Assembly: GCF_000484695.1 (NCBI RefSeq)
Contig: NZ_AXVR01000001.1
Coordinates: 186,001 to 250,000, forward strand
Origin: Salinispora cortesiana
Lineage (GTDB): Bacteria; Actinomycetota; Actinomycetes; Mycobacteriales; Micromonosporaceae
Direction of reading: 5' to 3'
Length of the DNA stretch: 64,000 bases
This document shows, piece after piece, positions 9,484 to 17,539 of this stretch (the first letter of the stretch is position 1; each line of letters opens with the position of its first letter). The notes under the pieces were generated by a model that saw only the letters and a list, made by a program, of their open reading frames with translations, did no database searches and had not been told where the DNA came from. The translations under genes were made by a program, and so were the position numbers.

Positions 9484-9559
9484 CAACCTGGAGCTTCAAT
9501 CATGATCTCGAATGGTTGCTAATCAATTTCAGAAATGATGCCCCAGCGCGTTCGGTGCA

Positions 9560-9589
9560 TTGAGTTAGGTGCTGCGAGCCGGATACGAT
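9560..9589 (+). promoter_or_regulatory. Probable sigma70-type promoter of the P450 gene
   Basis: TTGAGT at 9560-9565 and TACGAT at 9584-9589 are separated by 18 bases. Transcription would begin near 9596, leaving a leader of about 95 bases before the TTG start at 9692. The surroundings (9490-9560) are unusually AT-rich for this window. Confidence 0.45.
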
Positions 9590-9691
9590 TCGCTTCTCAG
9601 GAGCACTGGACGTGCCCGCCCGCCGGACAGATCGTGCGAGATGGTTGCCGACTCTCTTCGATCTGACTCCGTCAGTCTGCTGGAGGTTCCT

Positions 9692-10921
9692 TTGAACACG
9701 ACAGCCCCCATCCTCCTCGACCCCACCGGCCGCGACGTTCACGCGGAGGGCGACCGGCTACGGGCGCAGGGTCCGATCGCCCAGGTGGAACTGCCTGGTG
9801 GCGTTCGAGCCTGGTCCGTCGTCGGCTATGACATGGTGCGCAAAGTGCTTGCGGACAACCGGTTCGCCAAGGACCCGCGCCAGCACTGGCCGGCGTTCAT
9901 CAATGGCGAGGTCGGCGACGAATTTCCGCTCATCGGCTGGGTGCTGATGGACAACATGACCACGTCCGACGGCGCGGACCACACCCGGCTGCGCAAGTTG
10001 ACGGCTGCGGCGTTCACCCTGAGACGTACCGAGGCGATGCGGCCGCAGATCAAGAACATCGCCACCGAGCTGCTGGACGACCTGGCGGCAGTTCCGGCGG
10101 GCGAGATCGTCGACCTTAAGGGCAGCTACGCCTACCCGCTGCCGACTCGGGTGATCTGCGACCTGTTCGGAGTACCGGAGCACCTGCGCCGGGAGGTGAT
10201 GCGCGGTGGTGAGGTCAACGTCAACACCACGATCAGCCATGAGGAGGCGGTCGCCAACGTCGAGCAGTGGCACCAGGCGATGCACGATCTTGTCGAGATG
10301 AAGCGCCAGAATCCGGGCGACGACCTGCTCAGCATGCTGATCAAGACGCAGGCAGAGGACGGCACCCGGCTCAACGATTCCGAAATGGCCGGCACCCTGC
10401 ACCTGATGCTTGGGGCCGGATCCGAAACGACCACGAATCTCATCAGCAAGGCCGTCGTCATGCTGTTGACCTACCCGGACCAGTTCGCGCTGGTGCGCTC
10501 CGGCCAGGTGACGTGGAAGGACGTAATTGAGGAGACACTGCGGGTGCAGGCCCCGATCGCGCAACTGCCCTTCCGGTTCACCACCGAGGAGGTGCAGATC
10601 GGCGGAGTCACCATCCCCAAGGGCGACCCGGTGCTGATCGGCTTCGCCGCGGCCGGCCGAGACCCGCGTCGGCACGGCGTGGACGCCGACCGCTTCGACC
10701 TCACCCGAGACGACAAGGAGCACCTGTCCTTCGGCTACGGTGTGCACCACTGCCTGGGCGCACCGTTGGCGAGGCTGGAGGCGGCTATTGCCCTGCCCTT
10801 GCTGTTCGAACGCTTCCCGGAGCTCGCCCTCGCCGTCCCGGCCAATGAGATCGACCCGCAGGGTAGCTTCCTGCTCAACGGAGCCAGCACGTTGCCGGTG
10901 CATCTCGGGCGGGCTGCCTAG
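9692..10921 (+). CDS. Cytochrome P450
   Basis: A 409-residue soluble bacterial P450. The I-helix oxygen-activation motif GAGSETTT is at residues 241-248, the K-helix ExxR pair is E281/R284, and the heme loop FGYGVHHCLG has Cys354 as the thiolate ligand. Length and motifs match the actinobacterial CYP105/107-like group. The start chosen is TTG 9692, with GGAGG 5 bases upstream, which gives the normal family length; the 41 extra codons upstream look non-coding. It stands alone between two non-coding regions and probably has its own promoter. It needs a ferredoxin/reductase pair, none of which is in the cluster. It likely oxidises the cluster product. Confidence 0.93.
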   Translation: MNTTAPILLDPTGRDVHAEGDRLRAQGPIAQVELPGGVRAWSVVGYDMVRKVLADNRFAKDPRQHWPAFINGEVGDEFPLIGWVLMDNMTTSDGADHTRLRKLTAAAFTLRRTEAMRPQIKNIATELLDDLAAVPAGEIVDLKGSYAYPLPTRVICDLFGVPEHLRREVMRGGEVNVNTTISHEEAVANVEQWHQAMHDLVEMKRQNPGDDLLSMLIKTQAEDGTRLNDSEMAGTLHLMLGAGSETTTNLISKAVVMLLTYPDQFALVRSGQVTWKDVIEETLRVQAPIAQLPFRFTTEEVQIGGVTIPKGDPVLIGFAAAGRDPRRHGVDADRFDLTRDDKEHLSFGYGVHHCLGAPLARLEAAIALPLLFERFPELALAVPANEIDPQGSFLLNGASTLPVHLGRAA

Positions 10922-11350
10922 CCGAAGCTCCGGTCGACCCCTGCCGCGCGACGGCCGACCCCGGCCCCGGCCGACCCCGCCCCCGGGGCCCTCCGGCGAG
11001 CCGTTCCCATTCGGGTCGTGCCTTCGCGCGGCCAGGGCCGTGTCGGGTTGTGCCTTCGCGCGGCCAGGGCCGCGTCGGCCTTGCCGACCAGGACATCTGC
11101 CGGGATCATATCGATGTGACGCGGCCCAACGGTTTGCTCCGGTGCTCCGCGACGACGTGCGCTTCGCCCGGTGTGGCGTCGTCCGGGCAGCCCGGGTTCG
11201 AGCTACCAGGGGCAAGAAAGTTCGGCACGGGTGTCCATTCGGGGCCGCCCCGATCGTCGTACCGATGCCCAACAGGTCCCATCGGCCCTGAGCCCTGGCG
11301 GCGTCCCGAGCACGTGCTGATACCTGAGAAAACGAGCTGAGAAGGAAGTC
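10922..11350. other. 429-bp intergenic region with a direct repeat
   Basis: No gene is visible between the P450 and the DGPF gene. The left half holds a 32-bp direct repeat (separate entry); the right half leads into the DGPF/sigma-factor operon. I looked for the TGTCGA/CGTC-like promoter expected for ECF42 sigma factors and did not find a clear one. Confidence 0.5.
11011..11074. repeat. 32-bp direct repeat with internal palindrome, two copies
   Basis: Bases 11011-11042 and 11043-11074 are tandem copies differing at two positions. Each copy contains the inverted repeat CGGCC-AG-GGCCG. The location, just after the P450 gene, would suit tandem terminator hairpins; it may also be a dispersed genomic repeat. 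Confidence 0.75.
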
Positions 11351-11692
11351 ATGAAGTACCTGATGCTGGTCTGCGCTGAGGAAAACCTGACTTTCGCTGC
11401 CGAGGAGGAGGCGGATCTAGCGCGCCGGACTCAGCGGTGGGTGGCGGAGATGGACAGCCGCGGGGTGCGCCTGCACGGCAGCCGGCTGCAGTCCGTCGAG
11501 GGAGCGACCACGGTACGGGTGCGGGACGGTGCGGTGCTCGTCGCCGATGGGCCGTTTGCCGAGACGAAGGAGCACGTCGCGGGCTACGACCTCCTCGAGT
11601 GCGCGGACCTGGAGGAGGCGATCGAAGTGGCTTCCAAGCACCCGGCCGCCAGCTTCGGCACGATCGAGGTGCGGGCGTTTTGGCAGCCCTGA
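11351..11692 (+). CDS. YCII-related DGPF-domain protein
   Basis: A 113-residue protein of the YCII/DGPF family. The name-giving DGPF is at residues 66-69 in VADGPFAETKEH, and the protein ends with the usual GTIEVRAFWQP. DGPF proteins are typical genomic partners of ECF42 sigma factors, and here the sigma gene follows after 14 bases. They may sense or metabolise a small ligand; their chemistry is not established. GAAGGAAG precedes the ATG. A close paralogue of the same length lies at 22691-23032. Confidence 0.92.
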   Translation: MKYLMLVCAEENLTFAAEEEADLARRTQRWVAEMDSRGVRLHGSRLQSVEGATTVRVRDGAVLVADGPFAETKEHVAGYDLLECADLEEAIEVASKHPAASFGTIEVRAFWQP

Positions 11693-11706
11693 CGCCGGAG
11701 GCGCGG

Positions 11707-13047
11707 ATGGCCGTGGCGGAGTCGTTCCGGCAGGAGTCGGGGCGCATCGTCGCGGGGCTCATCCGCCTGACCGGCGACTGGGACTTGGCCGAGGAGTGCA
11801 CGCAGGACGCCTTCGCCGAGGCCCTGCGCACCTGGCCGGAGACGGGCACCCCGCGGCGCCCGGGTGCCTGGCTCACCACCGTGGCCCGCAACCGTGCCTA
11901 TGACCGACTCCGGCGGGCCAGCACAGAGACGGCGAAGCTGCACGAGGTCGCCGTCTTGGCGGATCCGAAGGGTCTATCCGACGTGGATGTGGACCTCGAC
12001 GGCGGCAGCGGCATTCGGGACGACCGCCTACGCCTGATGTTCACCTGCTGTCACCCGGCGTTGCCGCTCGAGGCGCGGGTGGCGCTGACTCTCCGTACCC
12101 TTGCCGGGCTGACCACCGCCGAGATCGCCCGGGCGTTTCTGGTGCCCGAGCAAACGATGGCGAAACGGCTCGTCAGGGCAAAACGGAAGATTGCCAACGC
12201 GGCAATTCCCTACCGGGTGCCGCCGGCGCACCTGCTGCCCGAGCGGACATCGGGCGTGCTCGCCGTGCTCTACCTGCTGTTCAACGAGGGATACTCGGCC
12301 TCCGGCGGTGCCGACCTGGCCCGTGAGGGGCTCTGCGCGGAGGCGATCCGGCTGACCCGGGCCCTGGTTGAGCTGATGCCCGGCGAGTCGGAGCCGGCCG
12401 GCCTGCTCGCCCTGATGCTGCTGCAACACTCGCGGCGTGGGGCCCGGGTGGACAGGGCCGGCAATCTGATCACCCTGGAGGACCAGGACCGCGGTCTGTG
12501 GCACCGGGAAGAGGTCGACGAGGCCACCAGCCTGCTCGAACGGACGCTGCGGGCCCGGCGCATCGGGCCTTACCAGCTCCAGGCCGCGATCGCCGCCTGC
12601 CATGCCGAGGCGCGGCGGGCGGCCGACACTAACTGGGCCGAGATCTCCGCGCTGTACGCGCGCCTGGCCGAGCTGATGCCCTCGCCGATCGTGGAACTCA
12701 ACCGGGCTGTCGCGGTCGCGATGGCCGACGGGCCGGCGGCGGGGCTGGTGCTTGTGGACGCCCTGGAGGCATCCGGGCGGTTGGGCGATTACCACCTGCT
12801 GCCGGCACTCCGCGCGGACCTGTTGCGCCGGCTCGGCCGGCGGGACGACGCGGCCGCAAGCTACCGCCGGGCGTTGCACCTGACCGGCAATGACGCCGAA
12901 CGTCGGTACATCAGTCGCCGCCTGGACGAGACGTGCGATAGCGGCTCCACCGGGTCGGTGACCGCGACGCCGGCCGAACGCGCCAACGGCAGCAACGACC
13001 AGCGGCGGTGGGCCAGGTCGGGCCCACCGGTGACGGCGCTGTGCTGA
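11707..13047 (+). CDS. ECF42-type RNA polymerase sigma factor with C-terminal TPR-like extension
   Basis: A 446-residue extracytoplasmic-function sigma factor. Region 2 (ESFRQESGRIVAGLIRLTG and WDLAEECTQDAFAEAL) is followed by region 4 (TAEIARAFLVPEQTMAKRL, about residues 140-165). A long helical C-terminal domain of the TPR type, characteristic of the ECF42 group, regulates these factors without a classical anti-sigma. The start is ATG 11707, with GGAGG 5 bases upstream; an alternative TTG 11680 would overlap the DGPF gene. It is cotranscribed with the DGPF gene. The last 35 residues, after RRLDETCDSG, look disordered. Position inside the cluster makes it a candidate pathway regulator, though such modules are often housekeeping. 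Confidence 0.92.
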   Translation: MAVAESFRQESGRIVAGLIRLTGDWDLAEECTQDAFAEALRTWPETGTPRRPGAWLTTVARNRAYDRLRRASTETAKLHEVAVLADPKGLSDVDVDLDGGSGIRDDRLRLMFTCCHPALPLEARVALTLRTLAGLTTAEIARAFLVPEQTMAKRLVRAKRKIANAAIPYRVPPAHLLPERTSGVLAVLYLLFNEGYSASGGADLAREGLCAEAIRLTRALVELMPGESEPAGLLALMLLQHSRRGARVDRAGNLITLEDQDRGLWHREEVDEATSLLERTLRARRIGPYQLQAAIAACHAEARRAADTNWAEISALYARLAELMPSPIVELNRAVAVAMADGPAAGLVLVDALEASGRLGDYHLLPALRADLLRRLGRRDDAAASYRRALHLTGNDAERRYISRRLDETCDSGSTGSVTATPAERANGSNDQRRWARSGPPVTALC

Positions 13048-13190
13048 TGCGGTGGCGGACTTTCGGCCGTCGCTGGTGATTCGAGGCACCCGGTGCGAAA
13101 CGCGCCGGGGAAGTGCGGACAGGTGGCATCCATCCCGGCCGCGCCCGGGGTCAGGTTAATGGTGGGATCAATGCCAAGTGGAGGAAGAGG

Positions 13191-13589
13191 ATGATCAAAG
13201 CGCTGAACAACATCGAAGTCATTACGCTGTTCACCGAGGACCTGTCGGTGACGAAGAAGTTCTACCAGGACGTCTTCGGCCTCGAGGTGGTGTTCGAGGA
13301 CGAGGTGTCGGCCGTCGTCAAGCTGCAGAGCCTGATGATCAATTTGCTCCAGGTCTCCGAGGCCGACGAATTGATCGAGCCGGCCCGGGTCGCTGGCCGG
13401 GACGGCGGCTCCCGCCTGCTGCTGACCATCTTGGTGGAGGACGCCCACGCGGTCTGCGCCGAACTCGAGCGGCACGGGGTCAAGCTACTCAACGGGCCGA
13501 TCGACCGCCCGTGGGGCCGCCGTACGGCCGCCTTCGCCGACCCGGCCGGCAACGTCTGGGAGGTCGCCCAGGAGTTACCCGGCACCTGA
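13191..13589 (+). CDS. VOC (glyoxalase/bleomycin-resistance) superfamily protein
   Basis: A 132-residue single VOC domain with paired beta-alpha-beta-beta-beta units: NIEVITLFTEDLSVTKKFY at the start and AAFADPAGNVWEVAQEL at the end. The superfamily covers metal-dependent isomerases, dioxygenases and drug-sequestering resistance proteins, and the metal ligands cannot be assigned with certainty. GGAGG is 6 bases before ATG 13191. A rare TTA leucine codon sits at 13575-13577, near the stop. In this cluster it could be a resistance protein or a catalyst; both are inference. Confidence 0.82.
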   Translation: MIKALNNIEVITLFTEDLSVTKKFYQDVFGLEVVFEDEVSAVVKLQSLMINLLQVSEADELIEPARVAGRDGGSRLLLTILVEDAHAVCAELERHGVKLLNGPIDRPWGRRTAAFADPAGNVWEVAQELPGT

Positions 13590-13975
13590 CCAGGTAACCG
13601 GATGGTGGCGCGGCAGGAAGCTGGCTCCCGGGCCGCGCCCCGTCCGCCGGCCCTCCCACCCACGTCGGAGCGTGCCACCGGGCTGCCGCGAACCGTGCGG
13701 CCGCGGTGCGGGGCGATGCTGCGTCCGTCGGGCCTCACGACAGCCGTCGGGCAATCTGCGCGCCCGGCCGCTCCCGCCCCGCGGCAGTGGCCACAACGGC
13801 AATTCAGGAGATGTCTCAGTGCTGCCTCAGCGGCAGGATGAGTGAACAGAATCGTCGCCCACCGTCCTGGTGGCCGCCGCCGGACTGGTGATACCTCCGG
13901 CCGGCGCGGGTGTCGCGCTGCGCCGTCAGCTTGATCCGCTCCCTCCGCCGTTTCGAGAGTCAGAGGACCGCGCAG
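13590..13975. other. 386-bp intergenic region upstream of the ATP-grasp gene
   Basis: Contains the two-box element at 13798-13840 that recurs at 25816-25858. A short open frame, ATG 13811 to TGA 13891 (26 residues), begins inside that element; AGGAG touches its ATG with no spacing, so translation is doubtful. Nothing else was recognised. Confidence 0.5.
13798..13840 (+). promoter_or_regulatory. Two-box conserved element, copy A
   Basis: Box 1 GGCAATTCAGGAGATG (13798-13813) and box 2 GCGGCAGGATG (13830-13840) recur at the same 16-base separation at 25816-25858: box 1 is identical and box 2 matches in 10 of 11 bases. Only a few of the bases between are conserved. It lies 136 bases before the ATP-grasp start codon. 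It could be a binding site for a cluster regulator or a conserved leader. Confidence 0.5.
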
Positions 13976-15298
13976 ATGCCTGACGTCGTCAAACTCATCA
14001 TTCCGAACAGCGCCGAGTACCACCTGCGGAACCCCGCCCTGAAGTTGACGGGTGAGGAGCGGGAGCGGGTCGTGCGGTTCAGCGGCACGTACGAGTGTGA
14101 GCACTCGGTCTTTTGGAGCGCCGATCCGCGGGTCCTGATACTGCCCAGTGGCTGGAACAGGCAGTGGTTCGATGACATCCACCAGGTGCTGGACCTGGCT
14201 CCCCCGCCCGTGGTGTCACCCGCGATGCGGTCTGGGCTCCTCGTCGAGGACCTGCTGCACGATGGTGAGGCACAGCAGGCCCTGCGGGAGCATCTTGCCG
14301 GCTACGGCATGGTACGTCTGGAGATAGTCGGCCCGACCCCGGAGACGTACCTGCTCGCCGCGCTGGTGCGTGGCTGGGGCCACACCGTGGAGCTGGACTC
14401 TGTCAGCGACGAGAACTTCTGGGCCAGCCTCTACCTCGACTCGAAGGTCAGCTGCCTGGACCTGGCCCGGCAGCTGCCGGAGATCCGGGTCGCTCCTGGC
14501 CTCGTCGTCGGCAACTGGGTGGAGCTGCGCGGCGCCCTGAAGTCCATGACGGCCCGGTACGGGCGGGTTATCGCTCGTACCCTGTTCGGGGTGGCGGGCG
14601 ATGGCTCCGCCGTGGTGAGGGATGAGCCCGGAGATGTCGACCGGTTTCTTGACAATGCGGCCCGCGACTCCTTCTTCGCCTTTCCCATCCTGATTCAGCA
14701 GTTCGTCGAGCACGCGCCCGGAGTCGGCTGCCCGGCTGCGGACATTCTGGTCGGTGAGAACGGCGTCGAGGACGTGGTGCTCTGCGCGTTGACCGTCGAG
14801 CATGGCTACTCCTTCCGCAGCGTTGACGTCGGCGACGGGGCGCTGCCCGAGGTCTGGGGCGAGCGCGTCCGGCGGGTGGCGCACGAACTGGGCGAGGCGG
14901 CTCGCGCCATGGGCTACTACGGCTGGATGTGTGTGGACTGCGTGGCCGGCGCCGACGACAGGCTCTACGTGACCGAGATCAACGCCCGGCGCAGCGGCTC
15001 GCTGCATGCTGGTGGGCTGCTCCGGCTCTGGGACGCCGAGAAGGATCTCACCCTCTCCGCGCACTTCATGTTGCCGATTGCCGAGGGGACCACGTACGAG
15101 GACCACATCCGACCGGTGTTCCAGCGGCTGTGGGAAGCCGGGGTTAGGGCGTATCCGACCAGTGTCCGCGCGGTCGGCTGGGACGACCCCATCGTCGCGG
15201 TGATCGCCGCCGCACCCACCGCCGCGGAGGCGCAGAAGGTCGTAGCCGAGATCCGCGACGGCATTCACGCCCGGTCGGGTGTCCCCAGTCCGTGCTGA
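13976..15298 (+). CDS. ATP-grasp peptide ligase, PGM1-related
   Basis: A 440-residue protein with a pre-ATP-grasp N-terminal region (VVKLIIPNSAEYHL, then RVLILPSGWNRQWF) and a C-terminal ATP-grasp catalytic half in which Glu334 and Asn336 (VTEINARRSGS) are the expected Mg-ATP ligands. This arrangement is that of the PGM1 family from pheganomycin biosynthesis, which joins a carboxylate to the amino group of a peptide or amino acid via an acyl phosphate. ATG 13976 has AGAGGA 8 bases upstream. The MDR reductase follows on the same strand. It offers a second, ribosome- and NRPS-independent way to make an amide in this cluster. Confidence 0.8.
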   Translation: MPDVVKLIIPNSAEYHLRNPALKLTGEERERVVRFSGTYECEHSVFWSADPRVLILPSGWNRQWFDDIHQVLDLAPPPVVSPAMRSGLLVEDLLHDGEAQQALREHLAGYGMVRLEIVGPTPETYLLAALVRGWGHTVELDSVSDENFWASLYLDSKVSCLDLARQLPEIRVAPGLVVGNWVELRGALKSMTARYGRVIARTLFGVAGDGSAVVRDEPGDVDRFLDNAARDSFFAFPILIQQFVEHAPGVGCPAADILVGENGVEDVVLCALTVEHGYSFRSVDVGDGALPEVWGERVRRVAHELGEAARAMGYYGWMCVDCVAGADDRLYVTEINARRSGSLHAGGLLRLWDAEKDLTLSAHFMLPIAEGTTYEDHIRPVFQRLWEAGVRAYPTSVRAVGWDDPIVAVIAAAPTAAEAQKVVAEIRDGIHARSGVPSPC

Positions 15299-15389
15299 GC
15301 CACGACCAGCGGCCGGGCCGAGTCACCCCCGATCGAGACCCGGTGTCGCACCCGTCCCGGTGCCGCGTCGTCCCCAACCGGGAGAATTC

Positions 15390-16367
15390 ATGAGAACGAG
15401 CCGCGAGATGCGCCTGATTTCTCGACCTGTCGAGCGGATGCCCAGTGACGACGACGTCAAGATGATCAAGGTGGTCGTGCCCGACCCGGCGGCCGGACAG
15501 GTCGTCGTGCGCAACCTGTTCATGTCGATCGACCCTGGATCGCTGTTGCGCATGCGCGACCTAAGCAAGGTCGACATTCCAAACTTCGAGGTGGGCGCAC
15601 CGATGTGGAGCGATGCGGTCGGGGAAGTCGTGGAGTCGGCCGCTGCCGGACTGAGCCCGGGCGACATCGTGTGGCACCGGTACGGCTGGCGGGACTACGT
15701 GGTGGCGGACGCGTCCCACTTCCACCAGGTGGACCCCGCGCTCTATCCGTCGCTGTCACACCACCTGTCCTTCGGCCTGACCGCCTATGTTGGCCTGCAC
15801 GTCGCCAAGGTGCGGCAGGGCGAGACCTTCTTCGTCTCCAGCGCGGCCGGCGGCGTCGGCACCATGGCCGGACAGGTCGCCCGGCTCTGCGGGGCGTCCC
15901 GGGTGATCGGATCAACTGGTACGCCGGACAAGGCGCGCTACCTGAGGGAAAGCCTCGGTTTCGATGTCGCGTTCGACTATCACGACGGCATCCGTCAGCA
16001 CCTGCCGGACGACCTGGACGTCTACTTTGACAACGCGGGTGGGTCGCACCTCGAGGCCGCCATCGACGCGCTGCGACCACACGGCCGGGCGGTGTTGTGC
16101 GGCGGGGTGGAGGAAATTCGGTCCGGGGAGCCGCGCGCGCCACGAAACATCCTGTCGGTGATCGGCAAGCGGCTGAAGCTGCAGGGCTTCTACACCTTCG
16201 ACCACCCGGACCTGTTCCCCCGTTTCGCCGAGGAGTTTCCCCGCTGGGTCCGCCGGGGCGAGGTGGTGATCGCCGAGACGATCGTGGACGGGTTGGAGAA
16301 CGGCCTCACCGCTGTACTCAACCTCCTTCGAGGCAGGTACCTCGGCAAGGTGGTGCTGCGCATCTGA
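15390..16367 (+). CDS. MDR-family NADP-dependent oxidoreductase (prostaglandin/2-alkenal reductase-like)
   Basis: A 325-residue zinc-free medium-chain dehydrogenase/reductase. The nucleotide motif AAGGVG is at residues 152-157, and VVRNLFMSIDPGSLLRM near the start is typical of the leukotriene B4 dehydrogenase / CurA group, which reduces alpha,beta-unsaturated carbonyls with NADPH. The Cys ligands of structural zinc are absent, as expected for this group. GGGAG lies 5 bases before ATG 15390; the longer frame upstream is not conserved sequence. A role in saturating an enone or enoyl intermediate is inferred. Confidence 0.87.
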   Translation: MRTSREMRLISRPVERMPSDDDVKMIKVVVPDPAAGQVVVRNLFMSIDPGSLLRMRDLSKVDIPNFEVGAPMWSDAVGEVVESAAAGLSPGDIVWHRYGWRDYVVADASHFHQVDPALYPSLSHHLSFGLTAYVGLHVAKVRQGETFFVSSAAGGVGTMAGQVARLCGASRVIGSTGTPDKARYLRESLGFDVAFDYHDGIRQHLPDDLDVYFDNAGGSHLEAAIDALRPHGRAVLCGGVEEIRSGEPRAPRNILSVIGKRLKLQGFYTFDHPDLFPRFAEEFPRWVRRGEVVIAETIVDGLENGLTAVLNLLRGRYLGKVVLRI

Positions 16368-16612
16368 GCGGGGCCGGGCGGTGGGCGCCGCATGAACCGG
16401 TGGGCCCGGCTGGTCGTCGAAGGGCGAAGTGATGGTGAACCTTTCACATCGCTGTCCAATCAGGGCTTGCCCGATCGTCGTACCCACGACCGGGTGACGC
16501 GGTGTCTCGAGGCCTCGTCCCACTGGTACGGCAGCCGAGCTGTTGGGCGGTGCCGGCGATCCGGCCCAGTCACGGAAGGGCCCGAAGGGCGAGCGACGGG
16601 ATTGGAGGACAG

Positions 16613-17539
16613 GTGACAGGCGATCTGACGAGTAGCGTGATCATCCCGACCTACAACCGTAGGAGACTGCTCAGCTACACCCTGGATTCCCTGGTCGGAC
16701 AGAGCTTGCCGGCCGAATGGTTCGAGGTGGTGGTGGTCGATGACGGTTCCGACGACGGGACCGGAGAGCTGGTCGGTAGGTACCACGATCGCCTGAACCT
16801 GCGCTACTTCCGCCGGGAGAACGAAGGCTGGCGAGTCGCCGCCGCTCGCAACGTCGGCATCGCCGCTGCCCGCGGCGAGGTGACGGTCTTGCTCGACTCG
16901 GGGGTTCTGCTGCACTCGGGCGGACTTGCGGCGCACGTCGCGCGGCATCGCCGCGACGATGCCCCGGTAGCGGCCATCGGCTACGTCTACGGCTTTAACA
17001 CCGACAACCAGGACGCGGAGGAGATGTCCGCGGCGATCCGGGTTGGTGACGTGGACGGCACCATCGCGCAGTTCGCCGCCGCCGGTCGTTGGCTTGACGT
17101 CCGCGAGGAGTTCTATGCCCGACACGACGACGAGTTCCACGACCTTCCGGCACCCTGGGTCGTCTTCTGGACCTGCAACGTCTCCGCTCGCACCGCGCAG
17201 TTGCGTGCGGCCGGCGGCTTCGACGAGGAGTTTCGCTCCTGGGGCGGGGAGGATCTGGATCTCGCGTACCGGTTGTGCCGCGAGGGGGTGCGCATCGTGC
17301 TGGAGCGGCGCGCAAGCAGTATCCACTACCCGCATCACAAGAACCACGCCGAGCACGACGACATCGCCGAGCCGAACCACCACTACTTCGCGGCCAAATA
17401 CGGCACACCGATCGCCAAGCTGCTGCCGTCGCTGCGGGACATCACGCCGCTGCGGTTCAACGACGTCATCCGGGAGCGCGGCCTGCCGCGGTGCGCGGAC
17501 TTCGTCGCCGAGCAGACGGGTGCCGGGGGCGTCCGGTGA
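16613..17539 (+). CDS. Glycosyltransferase family 2 (with galactosyltransferase-like C-terminal motif)
   Basis: A 308-residue GT-A fold glycosyltransferase. The N-terminal nucleotide-sugar site begins VIIPTYNRRRLL, and VVVDDGSDDGTG is near residue 45. At the position where GT2 enzymes usually carry a metal-binding DxD, this one has LLDSG (residues 94-97). The acceptor-side motif GGFDEEFRSWGGEDLDLAYR resembles the Glyco_transf_7C signature. Start is GTG 16613, with GGAGG 4 bases upstream. The stop overlaps the next gene by the 4-base GTGA, so it is cotranscribed with two ABC exporters and a paralogous GT2. Donor and acceptor are unknown; no nucleotide-sugar synthesis genes were seen nearby. 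Confidence 0.88.
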   Translation: MTGDLTSSVIIPTYNRRRLLSYTLDSLVGQSLPAEWFEVVVVDDGSDDGTGELVGRYHDRLNLRYFRRENEGWRVAAARNVGIAAARGEVTVLLDSGVLLHSGGLAAHVARHRRDDAPVAAIGYVYGFNTDNQDAEEMSAAIRVGDVDGTIAQFAAAGRWLDVREEFYARHDDEFHDLPAPWVVFWTCNVSARTAQLRAAGGFDEEFRSWGGEDLDLAYRLCREGVRIVLERRASSIHYPHHKNHAEHDDIAEPNHHYFAAKYGTPIAKLLPSLRDITPLRFNDVIRERGLPRCADFVAEQTGAGGVR

